Both the position numbers and the translations under genes were made by a program. DNA of 64,000 nt, from positions 186,001 through 250,000 of the forward strand of contig NZ_WWCK01000008.1 of the NCBI RefSeq assembly GCF_009857435.1, given 5' to 3'. This document shows positions 26,285-34,809 of this stretch, piece by piece. The DNA is from Duganella rivi. GTDB lineage: Bacteria > Pseudomonadota > Gammaproteobacteria > Burkholderiales > Burkholderiaceae_D. The notes beneath the pieces were generated by a model that saw only the letters and a program-made list of their open reading frames with translations, searched no databases and was not told where the DNA came from. The number at the start of each line of letters is the position of its first letter. The stretch's first letter is position 1.

Positions 26285-27265
26285 TTACCGATTCAGTTCC
26301 TCTAACAGCGTGCGATGGAAGACCACTGGGTCTTCCATCTGTGGCGCGTGCCCCATCCCTTTGAATTCCACCAGCCGCGCTTGCGGTATCTTTTTCGCGG
26401 CTTCTTTGCCCAGCACATCGTAGCGGCCGATCCTGGCTTTCACTTCCGGCGGCGCGACGTCTTTGCCGATGGCGGTGGTGTCGGCATCGCCGATCAGCAG
26501 CGTGGTCGGTACTTTCAGCAGCGGGAATTCGTACACCACCGGCTGCGTGAAGATCATGTCGTAGATCAGCGCCGAGTTCCACGCCACCACTTTCTTGCCC
26601 GGGCCGTTGTTCAGGCCGGCCAGCATGTCGACCCATTTTTCGTACTCGGGCTTCCAGCTGCCGCCGTAGTAGGTGGCGCGTTCATAGGCGCGCACGCTGT
26701 CGGCCGACAGTTTCAGCTCGCGTGCATACCATTGATCGACGCTCGGGCCGGGCACGCCCAGCGCTTTCCAGTCTTCCAGCCCGATCGGATTGACCAGCAC
26801 CAGCCGCGAGACGGCGTCGGGATACATTAGCGCATAGCGCGTCGCCAGCATGCCGCCGGTCGAGTGGCCGATGAACACGGCTTGCTGCACGCCGATGTTT
26901 TTCAGCAGGCCCGCCGTGTTGGCGGCCAGTTGCTGGAAGGTGTATTGGTAATGCTCCGGCTTGCTCGATGCGCAGAAGCCGATTTGATCCGGCGCCACCA
27001 CGCGGTAGCCGGCCTTGCTCAGTTCGGTGATGGTTTGCTCCCATGTCGCACCGCAAAAATTTTTGCCATGCAGGAGGACGGCGGTCTTGCCGTTGGCCGT
27101 ACCGGACGGCGCCACGTCCATGTAAGCCATTTGCAAGTTCAGCCCCTGCGAGGCAAAACTGTAGCGCTGAATCGTGTGCGGGTAGGCGAAACCTTCCAGC
27201 TGGGGGCCGTAGGTGGCGGCGGAGGCCGAGCCGGCCAGCAGGGCGGCGGTGAGCAGGATGCGCAT
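26285..27265 (-). CDS. Exported alpha/beta-hydrolase
   Basis: A 326-residue alpha/beta-hydrolase with signal peptide MRILLTAALLAGSASA, which sets the start at 27265. Oxyanion region LLHGKNFCGATW, nucleophile Ser in FIGHSTGGMLA, acid in LIGDADTTA and His in KGMGHAPQ complete the triad. The segment PDQIGFCASSKPEHYQYTF resembles the cap-proximal region of epoxide hydrolase/lactonase-like members. It should act in the periplasm on an ester, lactone or epoxide; the substrate is unknown. It is divergent from the helicase gene. Confidence 0.9.
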   Translation of the reverse strand: MRILLTAALLAGSASAATYGPQLEGFAYPHTIQRYSFASQGLNLQMAYMDVAPSGTANGKTAVLLHGKNFCGATWEQTITELSKAGYRVVAPDQIGFCASSKPEHYQYTFQQLAANTAGLLKNIGVQQAVFIGHSTGGMLATRYALMYPDAVSRLVLVNPIGLEDWKALGVPGPSVDQWYARELKLSADSVRAYERATYYGGSWKPEYEKWVDMLAGLNNGPGKKVVAWNSALIYDMIFTQPVVYEFPLLKVPTTLLIGDADTTAIGKDVAPPEVKARIGRYDVLGKEAAKKIPQARLVEFKGMGHAPQMEDPVVFHRTLLEELNR

Positions 27266-27434
27266 GGTGTGTGACTCCAGTATCGACAAAGTCATTACTA
27301 TAGGCTTTGCGCGAAAAGCGTGCAGTTTGGGCTTAATTCTTGCAAAAAACAGCCTGTTCCGCCCAGACAGAGTAAACTACGCACAAATTTCTTTCGCAAT
27401 TCGGCGATTCGAACAATTTTTTGCGAGTGACGCC

Positions 27435-29648
27435 ATGTCTGTATCTCCCGTTTCCCCTATTACTCTTTTCTCTGACCTGAATCTCGGCGCGCCGCTGCTC
27501 AAGGCGCTGAACGAAGTCGGCTATGAGTCGCCGTCGCCGATCCAGGCCGCGACCATCCCGCTGCTGCTCGATAACCGCGACGTGCTGGGCCAGGCCCAGA
27601 CCGGCACCGGCAAGACCGCCGCTTTCGCGCTGCCGATCCTGGCCCGTATTGATATCAAACAGACCACGCCGCAGGCGCTGGTACTGGCCCCAACCCGCGA
27701 ACTGGCGATCCAGGTCGCCGAGGCGTTCCAGACCTACGCCAAGCACATTCCGGGCTTCCACGTGCTGCCGATCTACGGCGGCCAGAGCTACGGCCCGCAG
27801 CTGTCGGCCCTGCGCCGCGGCGTGCACATTGTGGTTGGTACGCCCGGCCGCGTCATCGATCACCTCGATAAAGGCTCGCTCGACCTGTCCAGGCTGAAAA
27901 CGCTGGTGCTGGACGAGGCCGACGAAATGCTGCGCATGGGCTTTATCGACGACGTCGAGCGCATCCTGCAAGAGACGCCTGAATCGCGCCAGACCGCGCT
28001 GTTCTCGGCCACCATGCCGTCGGCCATCCGCCGCATCGCCAACACTTACCTGAACCAGCCGAAGGAAGTCACCGTTGCCGCCAAGACCGGCACCAATGAA
28101 AACATCCGCCAGCGCTACTGGCTGGTGTCCGGCATGCACAAGCTGGACGCGCTGACCCGCATCCTGGAAGCCGAGAATTTCGACGGCATGATTATTTTCT
28201 CGCGCACCAAGCTCGGCACCGAGGAATTGGCGCAGAAGCTGCAAGCACGCGGCTTCTCGGCTGCCGCCATCAACGGCGATATTCAGCAGGCGCAGCGCGA
28301 GCGCACCGTGCAGATGCTGAAGGACGGCAAGATCGATATCCTCGTAGCAACCGACGTGGCAGCCCGCGGCCTCGACGTGGAGCGCATCTCGCACGTGGTC
28401 AATTACGACGTGCCGCACGATCCTGAGAGCTACACCCACCGTATCGGCCGTACCGGCCGCGCCGGCCGTAGCGGCGAAGCGATCCTGTTCATCACGCCGC
28501 GCGAAAAAGGCTTGCTGAAGATGATCGAGCGCGCCACCCGCCAGCCGATCGGCCAGCTGGAGCTGCCGACCATCCAGGCGGTCAACGATGTGCGTATCGC
28601 CAAGTTCAAGCAGCAGATCACCGACACGCTGGCCGAGGGCGGCCTGGAGCAGTTCCAGGCGCTGATCGAGGATTACGAGCAGGAGCACAACATCCCGGCG
28701 GTGGAGATTGCCGCCGCACTGGCCAAGCTGTCGCGCGGCGACGTGCCGCTGCTGCTGGATAAGAAGCAGCAGACCCAGTGGGAAGAGCGCCCAGCCCGCG
28801 CCGCCTCGTTCGACCGTCCAGAACGCGCCGACCGCTTCGACCGCGGCGACCGTCCAGAGCGTGGCGAACGCAGCGAGCGCTTCCCGAAAAAGGAACGCAT
28901 CATGCGCGAGTCCGAGCCGGGCATGCGCACTTACCGCATTGAAGTCGGCTACCAGCACGGCGTTAAGCCGGGCAATATCGTCGGCGCGATTGCCAACGAG
29001 GGCGGCATCGATTCCAAGAACATCGGCCGCATCGAGATCTACGACGATTACGCCGTGCTCGACATGCCGGACTCGCTGAGCAAGGAAGCGCTGGAACTGA
29101 TGGGCGGCATCCGCGTGGCCGGCCAAGCTATCCGTATCAGCGTGGACGGCGAGGGCGCACCAGCCCCAGCCGCTAGCCCGGCCCCGGCGCCAGCTCGTGC
29201 CGACAAGCCTGCCCGCGCCGAGAAACCGGCCAAGCCGGCCGCTTCGCCGCTGGACCGTACCGTGCGCGCCGCCGCTGACGAGCAGGATGAAGCGCCTGCC
29301 AAGAAGAAAAAGGAAAAGCCGGGCAAGCTGTCGGTGCCGATGTCGGCCTTCCGCGTGGAAGTCGGCCGCAACAACGAAATCAGCCCGGCCAACATCGTCG
29401 GCGCGATTGCCAACGAAACCGGGCTGGAAGCCAAGTACATCGGCCGCATCGAGATCTTTGACGACCACTCGATGCTGGAACTGCCGGACGGCATGCCGGA
29501 CGATATGTTCCGCAGCCTGGGCAAGGTCTGGGTCGGCGGCGCGCAGCTGAAGATCAGCCACGCCGACCGCATGCCGCCGGAATCGGCCAAGCACACGCCG
29601 CCGAAGAAACCGGCGCCGGGCGCCAAGCCGAAGTCGAAGAAGTACTAA
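27435..29648 (+). CDS. deaD: DEAD-box RNA helicase with two DbpA-type RNA-binding domains
   Basis: A 737-residue cytoplasmic ATP-dependent RNA helicase of the DeaD/CsdA group, acting in ribosome assembly and cold-shock mRNA remodelling. The helicase core (residues about 10-375) has a Q motif near SPSPIQ, Walker A AQTGTGKT (54-61), DEAD at 160-163, the SAT motif and HRIGRTGRAGR. A linker rich in Arg/Asp/Glu follows. A DbpA-type domain spans about 497-570 (RTYRIEVGYQHGVKPGNIVG), then an Ala/Pro/Lys linker and a second DbpA-type domain at about 636-708 (SAFRVEVGRNNEISPANIVG). Usual DeaD proteins have one, so this is a duplication. The start at 27435 is chosen because upstream codons add no recognisable sequence. 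A strong terminator follows. Confidence 0.94.
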   Translation: MSVSPVSPITLFSDLNLGAPLLKALNEVGYESPSPIQAATIPLLLDNRDVLGQAQTGTGKTAAFALPILARIDIKQTTPQALVLAPTRELAIQVAEAFQTYAKHIPGFHVLPIYGGQSYGPQLSALRRGVHIVVGTPGRVIDHLDKGSLDLSRLKTLVLDEADEMLRMGFIDDVERILQETPESRQTALFSATMPSAIRRIANTYLNQPKEVTVAAKTGTNENIRQRYWLVSGMHKLDALTRILEAENFDGMIIFSRTKLGTEELAQKLQARGFSAAAINGDIQQAQRERTVQMLKDGKIDILVATDVAARGLDVERISHVVNYDVPHDPESYTHRIGRTGRAGRSGEAILFITPREKGLLKMIERATRQPIGQLELPTIQAVNDVRIAKFKQQITDTLAEGGLEQFQALIEDYEQEHNIPAVEIAAALAKLSRGDVPLLLDKKQQTQWEERPARAASFDRPERADRFDRGDRPERGERSERFPKKERIMRESEPGMRTYRIEVGYQHGVKPGNIVGAIANEGGIDSKNIGRIEIYDDYAVLDMPDSLSKEALELMGGIRVAGQAIRISVDGEGAPAPAASPAPAPARADKPARAEKPAKPAASPLDRTVRAAADEQDEAPAKKKKEKPGKLSVPMSAFRVEVGRNNEISPANIVGAIANETGLEAKYIGRIEIFDDHSMLELPDGMPDDMFRSLGKVWVGGAQLKISHADRMPPESAKHTPPKKPAPGAKPKSKKY

Positions 29649-29653
29649 TCTCC

Positions 29654-29676
29654 ACGGGGCCGCAAGGCCCCGTTTT
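29654..29676 (+). terminator. Rho-independent terminator of the helicase gene
   Basis: Arms ACGGGGCC (29654-29661) and GGCCCCGT (29666-29673) form a GC-rich 8-base stem with a GCAA loop, followed by TTTT. It begins 5 bases after the helicase stop codon. Confidence 0.9.
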
Positions 29677-29790
29677 CATTCCGGCCACCGTGCACGCGCC
29701 CGGTGCGCATCCCTGCTGCATTGCACCAAAATAAAGCTTAACTCGCTTGAAACAGTGACGCGCGACTATTGTTGACATAGTAGAAGGCGG

Positions 29791-29807
29791 CTGGCCCGCT
29801 TATTGCA
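29791..29807 (+). promoter_or_regulatory. Sigma-54 (RpoN) promoter for the TnsB-like unit
   Basis: CTGGCCCGCTTATTGCA has the -24 GG at 29793-29794 and the -12 GC at 29805-29806 with the required ten bases between. It differs from TGGCACG-N4-TTGCW at one position. Transcription would start near 29818, giving a leader of about 67 bases before the ATG at 29885. An activator site was not identified with confidence. Confidence 0.75.
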
Positions 29808-29884
29808 TATGTGATAGCACAATCGTGATAAAAGGCGGCGGCAAAGCGCCTTCAGCCGGAGACTTAGGCATAGGAGTGGGGTAA

Positions 29885-30031
29885 ATGACTTCGTTCAAAA
29901 AGCTGTGGACTACGTTTGTGGATGCGCTCAAGCCGGAAGCACTGCGCGAGCCGAATCCGACCGGACTGCATTCGATTTACATCGATACGCGGCCTTTCAA
30001 CGTTGGTAACTTCTCGTCCCGGGAGCGCTAA
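29885..30031 (+). CDS. Hypothetical 48-residue protein upstream of the TnsB-like gene
   Basis: A short frame of 48 codons plus stop, preceded by AGGAG at eight bases. The peptide starts MTSFKKLWTTFVDALKP, an amphipathic helix, and ends NVGNFSSRER. The downstream TnsB-like ATG lies one base after its TAA, so the two are translationally coupled. In Tn7-like elements the gene before tnsB is tnsA, but this peptide is far too short for an endonuclease and shows no catalytic residues. It may be a remnant of tnsA or an unrelated small partner. The ribosome site and sigma-54 promoter directly upstream argue that it is real. Confidence 0.6.
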   Translation: MTSFKKLWTTFVDALKPEALREPNPTGLHSIYIDTRPFNVGNFSSRER

Positions 30032-30032
30032 A

Positions 30033-31856
30033 ATGTTGCTGCGGAACGATCTGCTGCACTATACGCATCCGTCTCCGCGCACCGTCCGCATCCTCTGGAT
30101 CGCACCGGGCCAAACCCACGCCTACGTGTTTGACGTGGCGGCCCGCTCGGCGGAAGTCGAGATGATCCAACTGTCGGCGGTGCAAGCCGACATTCGTGCC
30201 GGCCACGCCAGCGTGCTGCCGGCCGACCCATACCTGATGGTGGTCAGCCAGGAGCTGCTGCCCGCCAAACACCTGCAGCTGCGCGCCCGCGCCTGGGAAA
30301 TCATCGAGGGGCTGGTGGCGCAGGAGCCGGAAATTTACGAGGCGCGCCAGCGCGGCCAGATGATCGCGCAGGCCACCGCCCAGCACGGCGTCTCGCATCC
30401 CACCATTTACCGCTATCTGCGGCGCTACTGGCAGCGCGGCCAGACGCCCAACGCGCTGCTGCCTGACTACAGCAACTCCGGCGGGCGCGGCAAGGTGCGC
30501 CAGTCCTCGGCCGGCGTCAAGCGCGGCCGGCCGCGCAAGAACGGCGCCGACACCGGCCCCGGCCTGAATGCGGATGAGGAGATCCGCCGCACCTTCCGCG
30601 TCGCCACGGCGCGCTACGCGGCCGCCAACGCCAAGTTCTCGCGCCTCGGCGCTTACCAGCAGATGCTGCGTGATTTCTTTGTCGATCGCCGCATCGACCC
30701 GGACTCGGGCCGCGTGCTGGGCGGCCACAACGGCATGCTGAAAGAAGTGCCGACCTTCGGCCAATTCAATTACTGGCTCGATCACGACGACGACCGCCCG
30801 CCGGAGGTGGCGCGCCGCGCTGCCGCCGTGGTGCCGGCCGCGCAGCAGGCCGCGCCGCAGCCGCTGTCGGTCGCCGCGCTGCCGCAAGGCCGTCCCGGCG
30901 CCGGCTTCTATCTCGACGCGGTGCGCGCCGAAGTGCAGCTGGTGTCGCGCGCCGACCGCCATCAAGCCATCGGCCGGCCGCTGGTGTACGTGGTGACGGA
31001 CACCTTTAGCCACATGGTCTGCGGCATCTACATCGGCATGGGCGAAGTGCAGTGGTCGCAGGCCATGCTGGCCTTGGCCCACTGCGGCGCCGACAAGCAG
31101 CGCTACAGCCACCAGTTTGGCCGCCACATCGAGTCCGAGCAATGGCCGGTGCGCCACTTGCCGGAAGCGCTGTTCACCCACGCCAGCCTGACGCTGGGCT
31201 GGAACGGCGACACGCTGCTCAACAACTTCAACCTGCGCAGCGTGGCCGTGGACAGCGGCCCGGACGAATGGCGCGCGGTGCTGGAAAAACGCTTCCGCCT
31301 GCTGGCGCCGTCGATGGACGGCGCGCCATGCCGGCTGGACGGCGTGCTGGATATTGAACAGTTCACGCGCATCGTCATCGATTGCGTCCTGTATTACAAC
31401 AGCCGGCAGCAGCTGGCCGGCGTCAACGCGAGCCCGCGCCAGTTATGGGATTGGGGCCGCGAACATCGCGGCGGTGGATTAAAGATTTATCCTGAACACT
31501 TGATCCATTGCAGCCTGATGCCGGTGGCGCAAGCCAGCGTCACCAGCGACGGCATCGCCCTGTTCAATAGCCTGTACACCTGCGCCCGCGCGGTCGGCGA
31601 GCGCTGGTTCGAACGGGCGCGCTTGCGCGGCGCGTGGCAAATCAAGGTGGCTTACGATCCGGCCAACCTGGACATGGTGTATTTGCTGGATCCGGCCGCA
31701 CCGCTGCAATTCCACGCCTGCCACCTGGCTGACGCCAGCGCCGCCCACCTGCACTTGTCGGCAGCGGAAATCGCCCGCCTGCCGCGCGTGCAAACCTCGC
31801 CTGCGAATACGCCGCTACGTACCACTACGCAGCATTATCGCAGCTTCGTTAGCTGA
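30033..31856 (+). CDS. TnsB-like (Mu-type) DDE transposase homologue, second catalytic Asp replaced
   Basis: A 607-residue protein collinear with TnsB/Mu-type transposases. A helix-turn-helix (IAQATAQHGVSHPTIYRYLR, about 111-130) and a basic linker (VKRGRPRKN) precede an RNase-H-fold core with first Asp295 in FYLDAVRAEVQLVSRADRH and the family motif IGRPLVYVVTDTFSHMVCGIY. The third residue, Glu418, is in AVLEKRFRLL. At the second catalytic position, where family members have LLADRGE, this protein has LFTHAS (around residue 383), so the Asp is replaced by His and strand transfer should fail. A Mu-transposase C-terminal region follows. No terminal repeats, TnsC or TniQ are nearby. GGGAG lies seven bases before the ATG. 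A domesticated DNA-binding protein is the likeliest reading. Confidence 0.8.
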   Translation: MLLRNDLLHYTHPSPRTVRILWIAPGQTHAYVFDVAARSAEVEMIQLSAVQADIRAGHASVLPADPYLMVVSQELLPAKHLQLRARAWEIIEGLVAQEPEIYEARQRGQMIAQATAQHGVSHPTIYRYLRRYWQRGQTPNALLPDYSNSGGRGKVRQSSAGVKRGRPRKNGADTGPGLNADEEIRRTFRVATARYAAANAKFSRLGAYQQMLRDFFVDRRIDPDSGRVLGGHNGMLKEVPTFGQFNYWLDHDDDRPPEVARRAAAVVPAAQQAAPQPLSVAALPQGRPGAGFYLDAVRAEVQLVSRADRHQAIGRPLVYVVTDTFSHMVCGIYIGMGEVQWSQAMLALAHCGADKQRYSHQFGRHIESEQWPVRHLPEALFTHASLTLGWNGDTLLNNFNLRSVAVDSGPDEWRAVLEKRFRLLAPSMDGAPCRLDGVLDIEQFTRIVIDCVLYYNSRQQLAGVNASPRQLWDWGREHRGGGLKIYPEHLIHCSLMPVAQASVTSDGIALFNSLYTCARAVGERWFERARLRGAWQIKVAYDPANLDMVYLLDPAAPLQFHACHLADASAAHLHLSAAEIARLPRVQTSPANTPLRTTTQHYRSFVS

Positions 31857-31905
31857 TCTCATTCTCCGATAGATAACGGCGCGATCCAGCGCCGTGCATA
31901 CCACC

Positions 31906-31942
31906 AAGGCCCCGTGCATCGTTTAGGTGCGGGGCCTTTTTC
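31906..31942 (+). terminator. Rho-independent terminator of the TnsB-like gene
   Basis: Arms AAGGCCCCG (31906-31914) and CGGGGCCTT (31930-31938) pair perfectly around a 15-base loop and run into a T-tract. It lies 50 bases after the stop codon. Confidence 0.85.
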
Positions 31943-32125
31943 TTTGGTGGAATCGTTTCTACGCAGCGGAGAAGCCCGATGAATAAAGTCTGTTCTCAAG
32001 CCGCGCCGCCGCAGGTGCATAGGCAAGGCCCAAGCCCTGCATGAACACACATTGTTTTATATCGTTTATGCCGTTTTGTAAGGGAGTCCCTGATATCCGA
32101 AACATGTTTATTTTTTGACTACGTT
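31943..32125. other. Intergenic stretch between the TnsB-like and amine oxidase units
   Basis: The gene-free interval runs from 31857 to 32204 and contains the terminator at 31906 and the sigma-54 promoter at 32126. The part between them becomes AT-rich towards 32120, as expected for the upstream activating region of an RpoN promoter. I see no ORF with a ribosome site and no clear dyad in it. Confidence 0.5.
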
Positions 32126-32142
32126 GTGGCACGCCGCTTGCT
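32126..32142 (+). promoter_or_regulatory. Sigma-54 (RpoN) promoter of the amine oxidase operon
   Basis: GTGGCACGCCGCTTGCT matches TGGCACG-N4-TTGCW at every position. The -24 GG is at 32128-32129, the -12 GC at 32140-32141, with ten bases between. Transcription would start near 32153, about 52 bases before the ATG at 32205. Such promoters need an NtrC-type activator; which one cannot be told. Confidence 0.85.
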
Positions 32143-32204
32143 ACAGAGGAACTATGGGTTAGCAAGTCGCCCAAGGATCTTTCAGCAGACTGGTGAGGAA
32201 GCAG

Positions 32205-33812
32205 ATGGACAGTAAAACAGTAAAACCGTTTAAATCGTTTAGCTCATTTACAAGGAGAGATTTCTTATATCGTGCCGCAGCTGTCGGCGGCACCGGCTTG
32301 CTCTTGAACACCATGAACGCGTGGGGCATGGGCATCGCTTCCACCGCCTCTGCACCGCCGGCGCTGAGCGGCAGCGGCAAAGGCAAGAAGGTATTGATAC
32401 TGGGCGCAGGCCTGGCCGGCATGACCGCCGCTTTCGAGCTGGAGAAGCTGGGCTACAAGGTGCAGATACTGGAAGCGCGCGCGTTTGCGGGCGGCCGTTG
32501 CCAGACTGCGCGCAAGGGTTTCAGCCTGACGGAGTTGGGCGGCGAGAAGCAAACCTGCGCTTTCGACGAGGGCCACTACATCAACCACGGCCCATGGCGC
32601 ATCCCGATGCACCACCAGTCCACGCTGCACTACACCAGGCTGTTCGAGGTGCCGCTGGAGGTGATGATCAACGAAAACGACCACGCCTACGTTTACTCGG
32701 AAAACGCCGGCCCGTTTGCGGGCAAGCGCGTGCGCATCAAGGAAGTGAAAGCCGATATGCGCGGCCACGTATCGGAGCTGCTGGCCAAGTCGGTCAAGAA
32801 CCACTCGCTGGATCAGGAACTGACCGCCGACGACCAGCGTCTGCTGCTCGACTATCTGGCGCGCGAAGGCGCACTGACGCCGGGCGACCTGCAATACAAG
32901 GGCCGCAGCGGCCGTGGCTACGCGGTCAATCCGGGCGCGGGCCTGAATCCGGGGCCGGGCACGCCGTCCGATCCGCTGGGTTTCAAGGATTTGCTGGCCT
33001 CGAAGCTGGGCCAGGTTTACAGCGCAGTACATGATTTCCCGATGCAGGCCACCATGTTCCAGCCGGTCGGCGGCATGGACGCCATCGCCAAGGCGTTTGA
33101 GAAACGCGTCGGCAAAAATATCCGCTACAAGGCGGAAGTACAAACCATCCGTCAAAACGACAAGGGTGTCACGGTGACCTACAAGGACACCGGCACCAAC
33201 AAGGTCAGCGCCATCAGCGCCGACTACTGCCTGTGCGCGATTCCGCTGTCGGTGCTGCGCCAGATCGATACCGATTTTTCGGACAAATTCAAGAAGGCCG
33301 TCGCCGCCGTGGCGTACGCGCCGGTAGGCAAGATCGGCTTGCAGATGAAGCGCCGCTTCTGGGAAGAGGACGACCATATCTACGGCGGTCACATCATGAC
33401 CGACCTGAAAGCCATCAACACCATTTCGGTGCCGTCGTACGGCTTCCAGAAGAAGAAGGGCGTGCTGCTCGGTTACTACCAATATCAAACGCAGGCAATC
33501 GAGATCAGCGCCCTGTCGCCGAAAGAGCGCGCCGAGTTTGCGCTGGCGGCCGGCCAGAAGATCTTCCCGCAATACACGGAGAACTTCGAGAACGCGTTCT
33601 CGGTGGCGTGGCACCGCGTGCAGTACAACCTGGGCGGCTGGGCCGAGTGGACGGAGAAGACCCGCGCCGCCGCCTATCCAACGCTGGTGGAGGGCGAGGG
33701 CCGCATTCTGCTGGCCGGCGAGCACCTGAGCTATCTGACCGGCTGGCAGGCCGGCGCGATTGAATCGGCATGGCAGCAGATCGCCAAGATCCATGAAAGG
33801 GCAAGCGCATGA
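32205..33812 (+). CDS. Flavin-dependent amine oxidase, Tat-type signal
   Basis: A 535-residue FAD enzyme of the monoamine/L-amino-acid oxidase family. Near the N-terminus, TRRDFLYRAAAVGGTGLLL is a twin-arginine signal, so the folded holoenzyme should go to the periplasm. The FAD-binding motif ILGAGLAGMTAAFELEKLGY with following LEARAFAGGRCQTAR is at about 65-100. The C-terminal FAD motif lies near GRILLAGEHLSYLTGWQAGAIESA. It would oxidise an amine or amino acid to the imine. ATG 32205 is chosen, with GAGGA five bases upstream. The next gene, cytochrome c, overlaps its stop by four bases (ATGA), suggesting that electrons pass to the cytochrome rather than to O2. Confidence 0.93.
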   Translation: MDSKTVKPFKSFSSFTRRDFLYRAAAVGGTGLLLNTMNAWGMGIASTASAPPALSGSGKGKKVLILGAGLAGMTAAFELEKLGYKVQILEARAFAGGRCQTARKGFSLTELGGEKQTCAFDEGHYINHGPWRIPMHHQSTLHYTRLFEVPLEVMINENDHAYVYSENAGPFAGKRVRIKEVKADMRGHVSELLAKSVKNHSLDQELTADDQRLLLDYLAREGALTPGDLQYKGRSGRGYAVNPGAGLNPGPGTPSDPLGFKDLLASKLGQVYSAVHDFPMQATMFQPVGGMDAIAKAFEKRVGKNIRYKAEVQTIRQNDKGVTVTYKDTGTNKVSAISADYCLCAIPLSVLRQIDTDFSDKFKKAVAAVAYAPVGKIGLQMKRRFWEEDDHIYGGHIMTDLKAINTISVPSYGFQKKKGVLLGYYQYQTQAIEISALSPKERAEFALAAGQKIFPQYTENFENAFSVAWHRVQYNLGGWAEWTEKTRAAAYPTLVEGEGRILLAGEHLSYLTGWQAGAIESAWQQIAKIHERASA

Positions 33813-34222
33813 AGGAGGCGTTGATCAAGGCCGCCATGGTGGTAGTGGCGGCGTTTGCAGCGGCGGCATCGTCGCCGTCGCGCGCGCAGGAGATGGATGG
33901 CAAGTCGCTGTTCCTGAAGAATTGCGCGGCCTGCCATCAGGCCAGCGGCAAGGGCATTCCCGGCGCCTTCCCGGCGCTGGCAGGCAGCAAATTCGTGCAG
34001 GGCAAGGGCAGCGAGGTGGCCACCGTGCTGTTGAAAGGACGCGGCGGCATGCCGGACTTCAGCGACTCGCTGAGCGATCGCGATATCGCCACTGTGCTGA
34101 CTTTTGTGCGCTCCAACTGGGGCAATAAGGCCGAGGGCTTGAGCGAGGCCGATGTCGGCACGCTGCGCACCGCGCTCGGCGTCGACCCGTTTGGTAATTC
34201 CGTGATGTCAAACAAACACTGA
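33809..34222 (+). CDS. Exported class I cytochrome c
   Basis: A 137-residue periplasmic c-type cytochrome with signal peptide (VVVAAFAAAASSPSRAQ), one heme-binding CAACH near residue 43 and a likely Met axial ligand in GRGGMPDFSDSL. The helix containing DIATVLTFVRSNWGN is the usual C-terminal helix of the fold. Its ATG overlaps the stop of the amine oxidase gene, so expression is tightly coupled. The context suggests that it accepts electrons from the periplasmic flavin oxidase and passes them to the respiratory chain. The partnership is inferred from the operon. Confidence 0.92.
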   Translation: MKEALIKAAMVVVAAFAAAASSPSRAQEMDGKSLFLKNCAACHQASGKGIPGAFPALAGSKFVQGKGSEVATVLLKGRGGMPDFSDSLSDRDIATVLTFVRSNWGNKAEGLSEADVGTLRTALGVDPFGNSVMSNKH

Positions 34223-34236
34223 GAGAGATGAAACCC

Positions 34237-34746
34237 ATGAAAAAAGTACTCGCCACCTTGTTGATCGCTGCCGCCAGCGGCACTGCATTTGCCGCGCCGA
34301 AGGCCGACATCGTGCGCCACAAGATTCCGAATTCCGATTTTCCGATCGCGCTGGCGGTGACCATTCCGCCGACCGCCACCATCCACTTCATCAGCGGCCA
34401 GGTGCCGGCGGTGGTCAACAAGGATGTGGCGGGCGACACCATCGAGGCCTTTGGCGACACCAAGACCCAGTCCGAGACGGTGCTCAAGAAGATCAAGGAG
34501 ATCCTGCAAGGGATGAAGCTGGAGATGTCCGACGTGGTGAAGATGCAGGTGTTCCTGGTCGGCGATCCAGCCAAGGGCGGCAAGGCCGACACCAAGGGCT
34601 TCATGGAAGCCTACACCCAGTTCTTCGGCGCCACGGCTCAGCCCAATCCTCAGCCTAACCTGCCGGCGCGCGCCGTGGTGCAAGTGGCAGGCCTGAGCAA
34701 TCCGGGCTGGCTGGTGGAAATCGAAGTGGTCGCCGCCAAAAAATAA
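34237..34746 (+). CDS. Exported RidA-family (YjgF/UK114) protein
   Basis: A 169-residue RidA-family protein with a clear signal peptide, MKKVLATLLIAAASGTAFA. RidA proteins hydrolyse reactive enamine/imine intermediates to ketones and ammonia. The active-site Arg and Glu positions appear kept in NLPARAVVQVAG and LVEIEVVA. The family is usually cytosolic, so export is notable. It fits the operon, where the periplasmic amine oxidase would make imines. ATG 34237 is preferred over 34228 because the GAGAG element is adjacent to the latter but at normal spacing from the former. The TonB receptor starts 64 bases downstream. Confidence 0.88.
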   Translation: MKKVLATLLIAAASGTAFAAPKADIVRHKIPNSDFPIALAVTIPPTATIHFISGQVPAVVNKDVAGDTIEAFGDTKTQSETVLKKIKEILQGMKLEMSDVVKMQVFLVGDPAKGGKADTKGFMEAYTQFFGATAQPNPQPNLPARAVVQVAGLSNPGWLVEIEVVAAKK

Positions 34747-34809
34747 GAATTTTCAGAGTTGTTGTTTCGGGTCTTACTTTTCTTTTCATTCAAAAATGGG
34801 GATTTAAAT

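Noticed and set aside
27330..27343. Sigma-54-like GG-N10-GC with TTGCA upstream of the helicase
   Set aside because: Spacing fits, but the -24 part is only GGC followed by unrelated bases, and deaD genes are not typical RpoN targets. Considered chance.
29691..29709. Possible NtrC site TGCAC-N7-GTGCG upstream of the TnsB-like promoter
   Set aside because: The half-site spacing is one base too long for the TGCAC-N6-GTGCA consensus and the second half is imperfect.
30033..31856. Intact Tn7-like transposon
   Set aside because: No TnsC, TnsD/TniQ or full TnsA, no terminal repeats found by eye, and the second catalytic Asp is missing.
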